Made by a program: the position numbers and the translations under genes. A DNA stretch of 8,111 bases from Actinomycetota bacterium (GTDB taxonomy: Bacteria; Actinomycetota; Actinomycetes; Nanopelagicales; Nanopelagicaceae). The stretch lies in contig CANIAV010000030.1 in NCBI GenBank assembly GCA_947465365.1, forward strand, positions 1-8,111, in the 5' to 3' direction. Of this stretch, positions 1-6,653 are shown piece by piece. Below the pieces are notes generated by a model. It ran no database searches, was not told where the DNA came from, and worked only from the letters and a program-made list of their open reading frames with translations. The stretch's first letter is position 1, and each line of letters begins with the position of its first letter.

Positions 1-251
1 ATTACGCCAAGACCGGTATCCGCTGCAATGCGATATGCCCGGGCTGGGTTGATACTCCGATTAATCATGCGCATGCCAAGATGCTGGGTGGCCTTGATCA
101 TGTTTATAAAACGATAGATTCTTTCCAGCCAATTGGCCGCCCCGGAACCAGCCGCGAAATCGCCAATGTGGTGCTATTTCTAGCCTCAGATGAGAGTTCA
201 TTTATGACCGGTTCGATCGTTTCAGCCGATGGTGGCATGACTGCGCAGTAA
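1..251 (+). CDS. Short-chain dehydrogenase/reductase, C-terminal fragment (cut by window edge)
   Basis: The reading frame is open from base 3 to a TAA at 249-251 and gives the last 82 residues of a classical SDR oxidoreductase. Visible family signatures are the segment GIRCNAICPGWVDTP (the usual 'RvN.i.PG.v.TP' strand after the active site) and the tail VVLFLASDESSFMTGSIVSADGG, i.e. 'flas...s.f.tG....DGG'. The Rossmann glycine motif and the catalytic YxxxK lie upstream, outside the window; the Y at the very start is not the catalytic one. Such proteins are often labelled FabG/3-oxoacyl-ACP reductase, but the substrate cannot be read from this end. The next gene starts 16 bases downstream, so it is probably the first visible member of the ligase/aldehyde dehydrogenase operon. 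The family call is firm, the substrate unknown. Confidence -1.
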   Translation, partial: YAKTGIRCNAICPGWVDTPINHAHAKMLGGLDHVYKTIDSFQPIGRPGTSREIANVVLFLASDESSFMTGSIVSADGGMTAQ

Positions 252-267
252 CTGAGATAGTACGGAT

Positions 268-1626
268 ATGAGCTCGCTAACCCTTGAGAAGTTAAAGGCG
301 CTTGTTGCCGCCGGAACCATCGACACCGTTGTAGTCGCGATGACTGATATGCAAGGTCGTTTAACTGGCAAGCGAATCCACGGCCAATACTTTTTAGATG
401 AGGTTGTTAAGCACGGCACTGAAGGATGTAATTATTTACTTGCCGTAGATGTCGATATGAATACTGTTGATGGTTACGAGATGTCTTCGTGGGAGCGCGG
501 CTATAGCGATTTCGCGCTTATTCCAGATCTAAATACCTTGCGCCTTATTCCTTGGCAGCCAGGTGCGGTGTTAGTTCTTGCAGATGTGGCTTGGCTTGAT
601 CACACAGATGTCGTTGCATCCCCTCGCCAAGTTTTGCGCAAGCAAATCGCCGAACTTGAAAAAGCTGGCATGGTGGCAATGTGCGGCACTGAACTTGAAT
701 TTGTTGTCTTTAAAGATACTTATGAAGAGGCTTGGAATAAGGGCTATAAGAACCTAATTCCGGTAAATCAATACAACGTGGATTACTCGATCCTTGGTGG
801 ATCGCGCATCGAACCGCTGCTGCGCGATATCCGTTTAGGAATGTCTGCGGCTGGAATGACCGTGGAATCTGTAAAAGGTGAATGTAACTTTGGCCAGCAC
901 GAAATCGCCTTCAAGTATTCAGATGCGCTATCTAATTGCGATAATCACGTTATCTATAAAAATGGCGCAAAAGAGATCGCCTCACAACAGGGATATGCCC
1001 TTACCTTTATGGCTAAGCCAAATGAAAAAGAAGGAAACTCATCCCACATCCACCTATCTTTCCGCGGACTTAAAGGCGAGCTAGTTATGACAGATGAGGC
1101 CGATAAAGAACACGGCATGAGCGAGATCGGGCGCCAATTTATCGCTGGCCAGATTGCGCATCTGCGCGAACTTTCGCTTCTCTTTGCTCCAAATATCAAC
1201 TCTTATAAGCGCTATGTGCCAGGATCGTTTGCGCCAACTGCAATTCGCTGGGGACGCGATAACCGCACATGTGCGCTGCGCCTAGTCGGCCATGGCGCTG
1301 GGCTACGTTTAGAAAATCGCGTTCCGGGTGGAGATGTAAATCCATACTTAGCAGTTGCTGGCATCATCGCCGCAGGCCTTGATGGCGTTAAGCAGAAACT
1401 TAAGTTAGAGCCTGCCTTTACTGGAAATGCTTACGAGTCAGATTCATCTCGCGTTCCTTCATCAATGCCAGAAGCGCTTGAACTTTGGGAAAATAGCGCT
1501 TGGATCAAGGAAACTTTCGGCGCGCAAGTTCAAGCGCATTATGCAAATATGGCTCGTGTAGAAATTGCCGCTTATGGAAAAGCTGTAACTGATTGGGAAC
1601 TCTTCCGTAACTTCGAACGCTTCTAA
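268..1626 (+). CDS. Glutamine synthetase family ligase, probable gamma-glutamyl-amine/ethanolamide synthetase (GlnA3/GlnA4/PuuA-like)
   Basis: 452 residues, full length for a type I glutamine-synthetase fold. The N-terminal beta-grasp domain covers roughly residues 15-105 and the catalytic domain 115-450. Visible active-site elements are E142/E144 (GTELEF), E205 and E212 (GECNFGQHEI), H260 and H262 (GNSSHIHLSF), R315 (NSYKRYVPGS), R333/R338 (RDNRTCALR) and E349/R351 (LRLENRVPGGDVNPY). ATP-dependent gamma-glutamylation is therefore expected. Against Salmonella GlnA the ammonium-site residues differ: E71 stands where D50 would be, and F321 where E327 would be. The phrase GSFAPTAIRWGRDNRT is of the kind I associate with Streptomyces GlnA3 (polyamine) and GlnA4 (ethanolamine) ligases, not with nitrogen-assimilating GlnA. 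The tyrosine adenylylation site of GlnA is not evident. ATG 268 is the only sensible start; its ribosome binding site is weak, so coupling to the upstream SDR is likely. The family is certain; the amine substrate is inferred. Confidence -1.
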   Translation: MSSLTLEKLKALVAAGTIDTVVVAMTDMQGRLTGKRIHGQYFLDEVVKHGTEGCNYLLAVDVDMNTVDGYEMSSWERGYSDFALIPDLNTLRLIPWQPGAVLVLADVAWLDHTDVVASPRQVLRKQIAELEKAGMVAMCGTELEFVVFKDTYEEAWNKGYKNLIPVNQYNVDYSILGGSRIEPLLRDIRLGMSAAGMTVESVKGECNFGQHEIAFKYSDALSNCDNHVIYKNGAKEIASQQGYALTFMAKPNEKEGNSSHIHLSFRGLKGELVMTDEADKEHGMSEIGRQFIAGQIAHLRELSLLFAPNINSYKRYVPGSFAPTAIRWGRDNRTCALRLVGHGAGLRLENRVPGGDVNPYLAVAGIIAAGLDGVKQKLKLEPAFTGNAYESDSSRVPSSMPEALELWENSAWIKETFGAQVQAHYANMARVEIAAYGKAVTDWELFRNFERF

Positions 1627-1632
1627 GAAAGG
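1626..1632 (+). promoter_or_regulatory. Ribosome binding site fixing the TTG start of the aldehyde dehydrogenase
   Basis: AGAAAGG begins on the last base of the ligase stop codon and lies six bases before TTG at 1639. There is no ATG nearby, and the frame downstream immediately gives the usual aldehyde dehydrogenase N-terminus (VINPATE), so the purine run decides the non-ATG start. Confidence -1.
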
Positions 1633-1638
1633 CTTAAA

Positions 1639-3006
1639 TTGTCTACAACTTTTGATGTCATCAACCCTGCCACCGAGGCCCTTGTTGTATCGCTGCAAGA
1701 GGCAGATATTGCCCAAACCGATGCGGTAATTGCGAAAGCAGCCAAAGCCTTTGAAAGCTGGAAGAAGGTCTCCCCCGGAGATCGCGCTAACTTACTCCGC
1801 CGTTTCTCAGCGCTGGTTACATCACATCGTGAAGAACTGGCACAAATTGAAATAACTAACTCTGGCCATACTCGCGGCAACGCGTTATGGGAAGCCGATA
1901 ACGTTGCAAATGTTTTAAATTATTACGCAGGTGCTCCAGAGCGTTTATTTGGAAAGCAGATTCCAGTTGCCGGTGGCGTAGATATAACCTTTAAAGAGCC
2001 GATCGGTGTAGTCGGAATTATCGTTCCTTGGAACTTTCCAATGCCGATTGCAAGTTGGGGATTTGCTGCAGCCTTAGCCGCAGGCAATACCGTTGTATTA
2101 AAGCCCGCTGAGTTAACTCCAATGACGGCAGTAAGGCTTGCCGAACTTGCACTGGATGCGGGGATTCCCGAAGGTGTCTTAAATGTAATCGTCGGTAAAG
2201 GAAGCGTCGTCGGCGCCCGCTTTGTCTCTAACCCAACAGTTCGCAAAATCTCTTTCACTGGATCAACCGCTGTTGGTAAATCGATCATGGCCGGGTGTGC
2301 TGATCAAGTTAAGCGCGTGACCTTAGAACTCGGCGGCAAGAGCGCAAATGTGATCTTTGCTGACTCGGACATTGAACGCGCCGCAGCTGCTGCACCTGGC
2401 GCGGTCTTTGATAACTCCGGACAAGATTGTTGTGCACGTTCACGTATCTTGGTGCAAAAGAGCGCCTTTGATCGCTTTATGGAAGGTTTTGAAAAGAGCG
2501 TTAAGGCTTATCGCGTCGAAGATCCCAACCTTGATACATCACAAATGGGTCCACTAATTTCCAAGAAGCAATTAGAGACAGTTCAATCTTTTCTAAATGA
2601 TAAAGATGACAAGGTCGCTTTTACAGGTAGTGCACCAACTGGCCCTGGGTACTGGATGCCGCCCACCGTTTTAATGCCAAAGAGCGTCAATACTCGTACG
2701 TGGCAGGAAGAAATTTTCGGACCAGTTGTCTCAGTCCTAACCTTCGAAGATGAAGCCGAAGCTATTTCGCTAGCTAACGCATCCGATTACGGTTTATCGG
2801 GATCAATCTGGACAAATGATTTGGGACGCGCCATGCGCGTATCGCGCGCAATTGAAAGTGGAAATCTCTCGGTCAATTCGCATTCATCTGTTCGCTTCTG
2901 GACGCCATTTGGTGGCTTTAAGCAATCTGGTTTAGGCAGAGCACTTGGCCCAGATGCGCTAGATGCTTACACTGAAACGAAGAACGTATTCTTCGCAACT
3001 GAATAA
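1639..3006 (+). CDS. NAD(P)-dependent aldehyde dehydrogenase
   Basis: 455 residues; a complete though slightly short member of the aldehyde dehydrogenase superfamily (usually 470-500). It oxidises an aldehyde to the carboxylate with NAD(P)+ in the cytoplasm. Seen in order: N132 in the oxyanion motif PWNFP, K155 in the cofactor segment VVLKPAE, the Rossmann loop FTGSTAVGK (206-214), the general base E230 in ELGGKS, the nucleophile C264 in GQDCCAR, E358 in EEIFGPV, and PFGGFKQSGLGR near the end. All catalytic residues are present. A second cysteine (C265) sits beside the nucleophile. The gene starts 12 bases after the ligase stop, so the two are almost certainly co-transcribed; by analogy with PuuC and the proposed ethanolamine route the substrate may be a gamma-glutamyl aldehyde. 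The substrate is inference, the enzyme class is firm. TTG start supported by a well-placed ribosome binding site. Its stop is one base from the stop of the opposing alcohol dehydrogenase. Confidence -1.
   Translation: MSTTFDVINPATEALVVSLQEADIAQTDAVIAKAAKAFESWKKVSPGDRANLLRRFSALVTSHREELAQIEITNSGHTRGNALWEADNVANVLNYYAGAPERLFGKQIPVAGGVDITFKEPIGVVGIIVPWNFPMPIASWGFAAALAAGNTVVLKPAELTPMTAVRLAELALDAGIPEGVLNVIVGKGSVVGARFVSNPTVRKISFTGSTAVGKSIMAGCADQVKRVTLELGGKSANVIFADSDIERAAAAAPGAVFDNSGQDCCARSRILVQKSAFDRFMEGFEKSVKAYRVEDPNLDTSQMGPLISKKQLETVQSFLNDKDDKVAFTGSAPTGPGYWMPPTVLMPKSVNTRTWQEEIFGPVVSVLTFEDEAEAISLANASDYGLSGSIWTNDLGRAMRVSRAIESGNLSVNSHSSVRFWTPFGGFKQSGLGRALGPDALDAYTETKNVFFATE
2978..2995 (-). terminator. 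Perfect hairpin inside the end of the aldehyde dehydrogenase, candidate terminator for the opposing operon
   Basis: CGAAGAA and TTCTTCG form a perfect 7-bp inverted repeat around a 4-base loop. Read on the - strand it begins 12 bases after the alcohol dehydrogenase stop, has a UACG loop and is followed by only three U residues (UUUC), so as an intrinsic terminator it is weak. Read on the + strand there is no U run and it falls inside the last codons of the aldehyde dehydrogenase. It is the only stem I can see at the convergent junction. It could be chance from a Lys/Asn/Val/Phe/Phe coding stretch. Confidence -1.
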
Positions 3007-3007
3007 A

Positions 3008-4186
3008 TTAAGCGCTTCGAACCTCTAAATTAAGGGCGGCAGTAAAGGCTTCAACTACTTCAGCCTTCGTCCAAGGACGCGGTGATTGGGTGATGAAGTA
3101 ATCATCTAAAGCGTTATCGGAGAGAAGTTCAATATCATCTGCGGTTACACCGATACTAGAAAGTACTGGGAAATTTAGATCCGCCAAGATCTTACGAACT
3201 GCGTTGACTGCGCGAGATCCGTTGCGGGTCTCATCAGGTGCTGCACCAAGTGCATCTGCGACGCGCTCCATCTTTTCGGGAACAACTTTTGCTTCACGAG
3301 TAAGGGTTTCAACTAGAACTAATCCAATAGTTAAACCATGCGGCACATGCTTTAAGCCGCCAATTGCCTGGCCAAGTGAATGCTCGGCTGTGCAATCAGA
3401 GATATTCATAGTTAAGCCAGCCATCATGCTGCCAGCTGACATCGCAGCACGCGCTTCTTTATCTTCGCCGTTCTTGTAAGCGGCAACTAGCGCGCCAGAC
3501 ATCATGCGAACTGCTTCATATCCAATTGCATCTCCGATTGGAGTTGAGCATTTGGCGATAATTCCAGCAATTGCTTGCGCCAGCGCATCAATTCCGGTGT
3601 TTGCGGTCATAGTTGGTGGCATGCTGTAGGTAAGAACTGGATCGACAAGTGCTACTTGCGCGCGTAGATTTCCGTTGGCGATTCCAGCTTTAATTCCGGA
3701 TTGGTTATCTGAAATTACTGAACCACCAGATACTTCAGAGCCAGTTCCTGCTGACGTTGGAATGGCGATGAGTGAGGCAATTGGCGTTGGATAGTTTGGC
3801 GTTTGGGCCTGAAATTCGCGGAAGGTGCAATTTAGCTCAGCACATAAACGCGCTGCTTTTGCGGTATCGATAACAGATCCACCGCCCAGCGCGACCACAA
3901 CTTCTGAACCAGAACTCTTAAAGGCAGCAGTTGCATCATCAACCATCTCAATTGTTGGTTCCCCTGCCGGCTTTTCAAATACTGTTACCGTCAAATGTGA
4001 GATCGAAGTTAAGCGATCAATCAGCGCCTTAGCGGCCGGATTAAATTTCTCAATCCCAGCATCGACCATCAAAAAGACTTTGCTCGCACCTAGCTCATCA
4101 ATTACAACTGGGAGTGAGTTAGAGATACCTTCGCCAAAGCGAACCTTCACAGGTAAGTGGTTATTAAAGGCGCCAAAGGTATTCAT
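3008..4186 (-). CDS. Iron-containing (group III) alcohol dehydrogenase
   Basis: 392 residues, normal for the family. The N-terminal NAD(P)-binding domain carries GGGSVIDTAK (101-110) and PTSAGTGSEV (143-152); the C-terminal helical domain holds the metal site. By alignment from memory to E. coli FucO (D196, H200, H263, H277) the ligands here are D200, Q204 (in GIDALAQAI), H269 (in AEHSLGQAI) and H283 (in VPHG); the 14-residue spacing of the last two is preserved. So one histidine ligand is replaced by glutamine, a variation I recall in other members ('DALTQ' types). Expected reaction: NAD(P)-dependent interconversion of a primary alcohol and aldehyde. It lies 23 bases downstream of the amidotransferase gene, and its likely partner, the aldehyde dehydrogenase, converges on it from the other strand. 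Oxidation of gamma-glutamylethanolamide is a plausible role but unproven. ATG 4186 has a strong AGGAG site. Confidence -1.
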   Translation of the reverse strand: MNTFGAFNNHLPVKVRFGEGISNSLPVVIDELGASKVFLMVDAGIEKFNPAAKALIDRLTSISHLTVTVFEKPAGEPTIEMVDDATAAFKSSGSEVVVALGGGSVIDTAKAARLCAELNCTFREFQAQTPNYPTPIASLIAIPTSAGTGSEVSGGSVISDNQSGIKAGIANGNLRAQVALVDPVLTYSMPPTMTANTGIDALAQAIAGIIAKCSTPIGDAIGYEAVRMMSGALVAAYKNGEDKEARAAMSAGSMMAGLTMNISDCTAEHSLGQAIGGLKHVPHGLTIGLVLVETLTREAKVVPEKMERVADALGAAPDETRNGSRAVNAVRKILADLNFPVLSSIGVTADDIELLSDNALDDYFITQSPRPWTKAEVVEAFTAALNLEVRSA

Positions 4187-4209
4187 TAGATCTCCTAAAA
4201 AAAATATAG
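4187..4209 (-). promoter_or_regulatory. Short leader with T8 run and strong ribosome binding site before the alcohol dehydrogenase
   Basis: Between the amidotransferase stop and the alcohol dehydrogenase start the - strand reads as an eight-T run (4204-4197) followed directly by AGGAGA (4196-4191), four bases and ATG. This is the best Shine-Dalgarno of the three accessory genes. No GC-rich stem precedes the T run, only the AT-rich end of the upstream gene, so I do not call an intrinsic terminator. Confidence -1.
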
Positions 4210-4944
4210 TTAAACGTTAAAAGTTTTTATCTCTGAAGTTGCTATTCTAGAGAGGAATCGATCGACCAGATCGTAGCCTCGCTTATTAGTTTCAGGCTCA
4301 ATCGCCTTCGTCTGGGCACGCAATTCATCAACGATGACGCCTTCTGACTCAACTTCGACGCATCCGCCTTCCATGGCCAGCCAAAGATCCAATACATGCG
4401 AATCGATTTCGGGATGAAATTGCAGACCTAAAGTGCGGCCAAAGGTAAAGGCTTGTGAGGCTATTTCAGTGCGCGCAATTTCTACTGCGCCAGGAGGCAA
4501 CTGCCAGCGATCCCAGTGATATTGAAACCACGGACCAGTTTCGATTAAAGAAGTGTCATCGCTCTTGATCTCATACCAACCAAGTTCGGCTTTCGGCGCA
4601 CGAGCAACCGATCCACCTAAAACGCGGGCCATTAATTGGCCACCGAAACAAATACCAAGAATAGGAATACCAGCGTTATGAGCTTCTAAAACTTTCGCTC
4701 TTTCAGGCGTTAACCAATTACCGATTCGCTCATCTTCCCAAGCTCCCCATGGCGCACCTAAAACAACCAGCACATCAAATTGCAATAAATCTGGCCAAAC
4801 AACAGTGACATTAGGAGTTAAATAATTAGCTTCATCAACGATTAGAAAACGAGTTATCTCAAAACCAAGTTCAGCAAAACGTTGCGAGATTGGACCCGCT
4901 TCTGATGCATGGTCGTGTTCGATAAATAGCGCGCGTTTAGACAT
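4210..4944 (-). CDS. Stand-alone class I glutamine amidotransferase (GMP-synthase-type GATase fold), possible gamma-glutamyl hydrolase
   Basis: 244 residues: a complete class I GATase domain with no attached synthetase. The triad is visible as C99 in the nucleophile elbow GICFGGQ and H177 plus E179 in LQFHPEID; VLGAPWGAWEDE (61-72) is the usual oxyanion-strand region. The elbow resembles GMP synthase (GICFG/GICLG) more than PuuD (GICRG). About 60 residues follow the triad. Members of this stand-alone group are poorly assigned; plant gamma-glutamyl peptidase GGP1 belongs to the same fold group and cleaves gamma-glutamyl bonds. With a gamma-glutamyl ligase, alcohol dehydrogenase and aldehyde dehydrogenase close by, hydrolysis of a gamma-glutamyl intermediate is the most economical role, but this rests on context. 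It follows the desaturase after 19 bases with a weak ribosome binding site, suggesting coupling. Fold and active site are sure, substrate unknown. Confidence -1.
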   Translation of the reverse strand: MSKRALFIEHDHASEAGPISQRFAELGFEITRFLIVDEANYLTPNVTVVWPDLLQFDVLVVLGAPWGAWEDERIGNWLTPERAKVLEAHNAGIPILGICFGGQLMARVLGGSVARAPKAELGWYEIKSDDTSLIETGPWFQYHWDRWQLPPGAVEIARTEIASQAFTFGRTLGLQFHPEIDSHVLDLWLAMEGGCVEVESEGVIVDELRAQTKAIEPETNKRGYDLVDRFLSRIATSEIKTFNV

Positions 4945-4963
4945 GGGCGAACTCTACTAAGGG

Positions 4964-5932
4964 CTACTTTTGGATGCGAATTGGTTCTTGGCCGCGTGCG
5001 ATCAGGCGATCGAAGTAAACTTCGCGCTTATCATTGAAAATGGCCGCTTCCTTGCCTGACTTATTCATGAATGCAGCGATCTCATCTCGCGCGACCAATC
5101 CATCGCCAGATAAATCGTTTCTTTCAAAGACGTTCCAGGCTCGCAAGACTGGTGAGACAACTTCATCAAGATGTTGTTGCAGATCGTAAATTCCGGCCAA
5201 GGCAATTTGTACCGCCTTGCGACCAAAGCCCGGCATATTCGCCCCTGGCATATCAAAGTTAGTTACAACGTCGGCGATAGCGCGCATGGAAGCGTTAGGT
5301 TCCATATCAAGTGCTGCAGATAAGGTATTGCGATAGAAGAGCATATGTAAGTTCTCATCTAAGGCGACGCGTTGCATCATGCCTTCGGCGATTGGATCAT
5401 CAGAAATTTTGCCGGTGTTGCGATGGGAAATTCGAGTGGCGAGCTCTTGGAAAGAGACATATGCGATCGTATGCAACATATCGTTCTCATACGGTGTTTG
5501 GTAGCCAAGTGACATATGGGCCATACGTAGATCTTCGAGTTCGTAAGGATCTACACCGCGCGTTGCCATTAAGTAATCGCGGATAACGATGGCATGGCGC
5601 GCTTCTTCAGCGGTCCAGCGTTCAATCCAATTACCCCACGCGCCATCGCGCCCCATAGAGATCGCAATCTCAGTGTGATAACTCGGCAAATTATCTTCAG
5701 TAAGTAAGTTAAGAATTAGCGAATCTTGGGCAACTGGAGTCAACCGTGAATCTTTAGCCTCCCACGCATCACCATTTAAAGGACCTGCATAATCGCGGCC
5801 TTCAGACCATGGGACATACTCGTGTGGGTACCAATTCTTCTGTACCGATAAATGGCGTTCGAGCTCAACTGCAACAACGGGTTCCAGATCGCGAATTAAA
5901 CGTGCCTGGATCTTTGCCGACTCATCGCTCAT
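4964..5932 (-). CDS. Soluble di-iron acyl-ACP desaturase (DesA/FA_desaturase_2 family)
   Basis: 322 residues. The ferritin-like di-iron ligands are all present in order: E79 in LLTEDNLPSYH, E110 and H113 in WTAEEARHA, E163 in FQELATRISH, and E193 and H196 in DENLHM. These match the castor stearoyl-ACP desaturase motifs (ITEEALPTYQ, WTAEENRH, FQERATFISH, DEKRH) closely. The expected reaction is O2- and ferredoxin-dependent insertion of a double bond into an acyl-ACP, as for the mycobacterial DesA proteins; it is a soluble enzyme, with no membrane segment seen. The C-terminus contains D273-x-S275-x-D277-G-x-V-x-x-x-E284, which fits the EF-hand calcium loop pattern although this is not a usual feature of the family. 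It begins 37 bases after trmD in the same direction and ends 19 bases before the amidotransferase. The link to the neighbouring dehydrogenases is unclear. The ribosome binding site before ATG 5932 is weak. Confidence -1.
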   Translation of the reverse strand: MSDESAKIQARLIRDLEPVVAVELERHLSVQKNWYPHEYVPWSEGRDYAGPLNGDAWEAKDSRLTPVAQDSLILNLLTEDNLPSYHTEIAISMGRDGAWGNWIERWTAEEARHAIVIRDYLMATRGVDPYELEDLRMAHMSLGYQTPYENDMLHTIAYVSFQELATRISHRNTGKISDDPIAEGMMQRVALDENLHMLFYRNTLSAALDMEPNASMRAIADVVTNFDMPGANMPGFGRKAVQIALAGIYDLQQHLDEVVSPVLRAWNVFERNDLSGDGLVARDEIAAFMNKSGKEAAIFNDKREVYFDRLIARGQEPIRIQK

Positions 5933-5969
5933 ACCCGAACGCTACGCGAGTTTGGTGGTTACTGACGAG

Positions 5970-6653
5970 TCAAAGGGCTTTTTTGGCGCGTTCTTCGGCC
6001 TGTAATTCGCGCCACTTGGCGATTTCACCGTGATTTCCACTTAATAAGATCTCAGGGACGGCAATTCCGCGCCATTCTTGTGGCTTTGTAAAGTTTGGAT
6101 ATTCCAGATACCCATCAGAGTTATGTGACTCATCTATAAGTGATTCTGGGTTGCCGAGCACGCCGGGAATTAAGCGAGTAATCGCTTCGATCATCACAAG
6201 CGATGCCACTTCTCCCCCACCGAGAACATAATCACCGATCGAGACTTCGTGAACTCGAACGCCAGACTTTACAAATTCAGGTTGTGAATAATACTGACGA
6301 ACGCGATCATCAATTCCTTCATAACGGCCGCATGCAAATACCAAGTGGTTTACTTTGGCAAAGTTCTCTGCCATCGCTTGGTTAAAGCGCTTTCCAGCTG
6401 GAGTCAAGATAATTAGATCAACGTCAGAGATCAAAAGTGGATCAAGGGCTTTACCCCAAATTTCAGGAAGCATAACCATGCCGGCGCCACCGCCATATGG
6501 AGTGTCATCTACTGTGTTGTGGTTATCGCTAGTAAATGATCGTAAATCGTGAACAACTAAATCAACAATTCCCTTATTTTGCGCTTTACCTAGCAAGGAA
6601 AGTTGAGCAGGCGCAAAGTACTCAGGGAAGATGGTTACTGCATCAATCTTCAT
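5970..6653 (-). CDS. trmD: tRNA (guanine-37-N1)-methyltransferase
   Basis: 227 residues, somewhat shorter than E. coli TrmD (255). It transfers a methyl group from SAM to G37 next to the anticodon, preventing +1 frameshifts; it works as a homodimer with a deep trefoil knot (SPOUT fold). Seen: N-terminus MKIDAVTIFPEYF, the loop DDTPYGGGAGMVM (49-61), FACGRYEGIDDRV (106-118), the knot and SAM segment SIGDYVLGGGE (138-148), and D180 in SDGYLEYP, the position of the catalytic Asp169 of E. coli. The end PEILLSGNHGEIAKWR is also typical. The start codon overlaps the rimM stop (ATGA), and a GAGG site lies seven bases ahead within rimM, so translation is coupled. Nothing essential is missing. The gene that follows is a desaturase where many genomes have rplS. 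Confidence -1.
   Translation of the reverse strand: MKIDAVTIFPEYFAPAQLSLLGKAQNKGIVDLVVHDLRSFTSDNHNTVDDTPYGGGAGMVMLPEIWGKALDPLLISDVDLIILTPAGKRFNQAMAENFAKVNHLVFACGRYEGIDDRVRQYYSQPEFVKSGVRVHEVSIGDYVLGGGEVASLVMIEAITRLIPGVLGNPESLIDESHNSDGYLEYPNFTKPQEWRGIAVPEILLSGNHGEIAKWRELQAEERAKKAL

Noticed and set aside
1923..2288. 121-residue - strand open frame within the aldehyde dehydrogenase
   Set aside because: It overlaps the cofactor-binding part of a gene with all catalytic motifs on the + strand; its translation resembles no family.
3825..4220. 131-residue + strand open frame opposite the alcohol dehydrogenase
   Set aside because: It is antisense to the GGGS-containing N-terminal domain, with low-complexity Ser/Ala/Thr composition and no start signal.
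4197..4230. T8 run on the - strand as an intrinsic terminator after the amidotransferase
   Set aside because: The preceding sequence is AT-rich with only a small AACGTT palindrome and no stable stem; the run directly abuts the next gene's ribosome binding site.
4210..4944. Amidotransferase as the GMP synthase (guaA) glutaminase subunit
   Set aside because: The motif is similar, but no ATP-pyrophosphatase or dimerisation domain is attached or adjacent, the protein has its own C-terminal extension, and the context is catabolic rather than purine biosynthesis.
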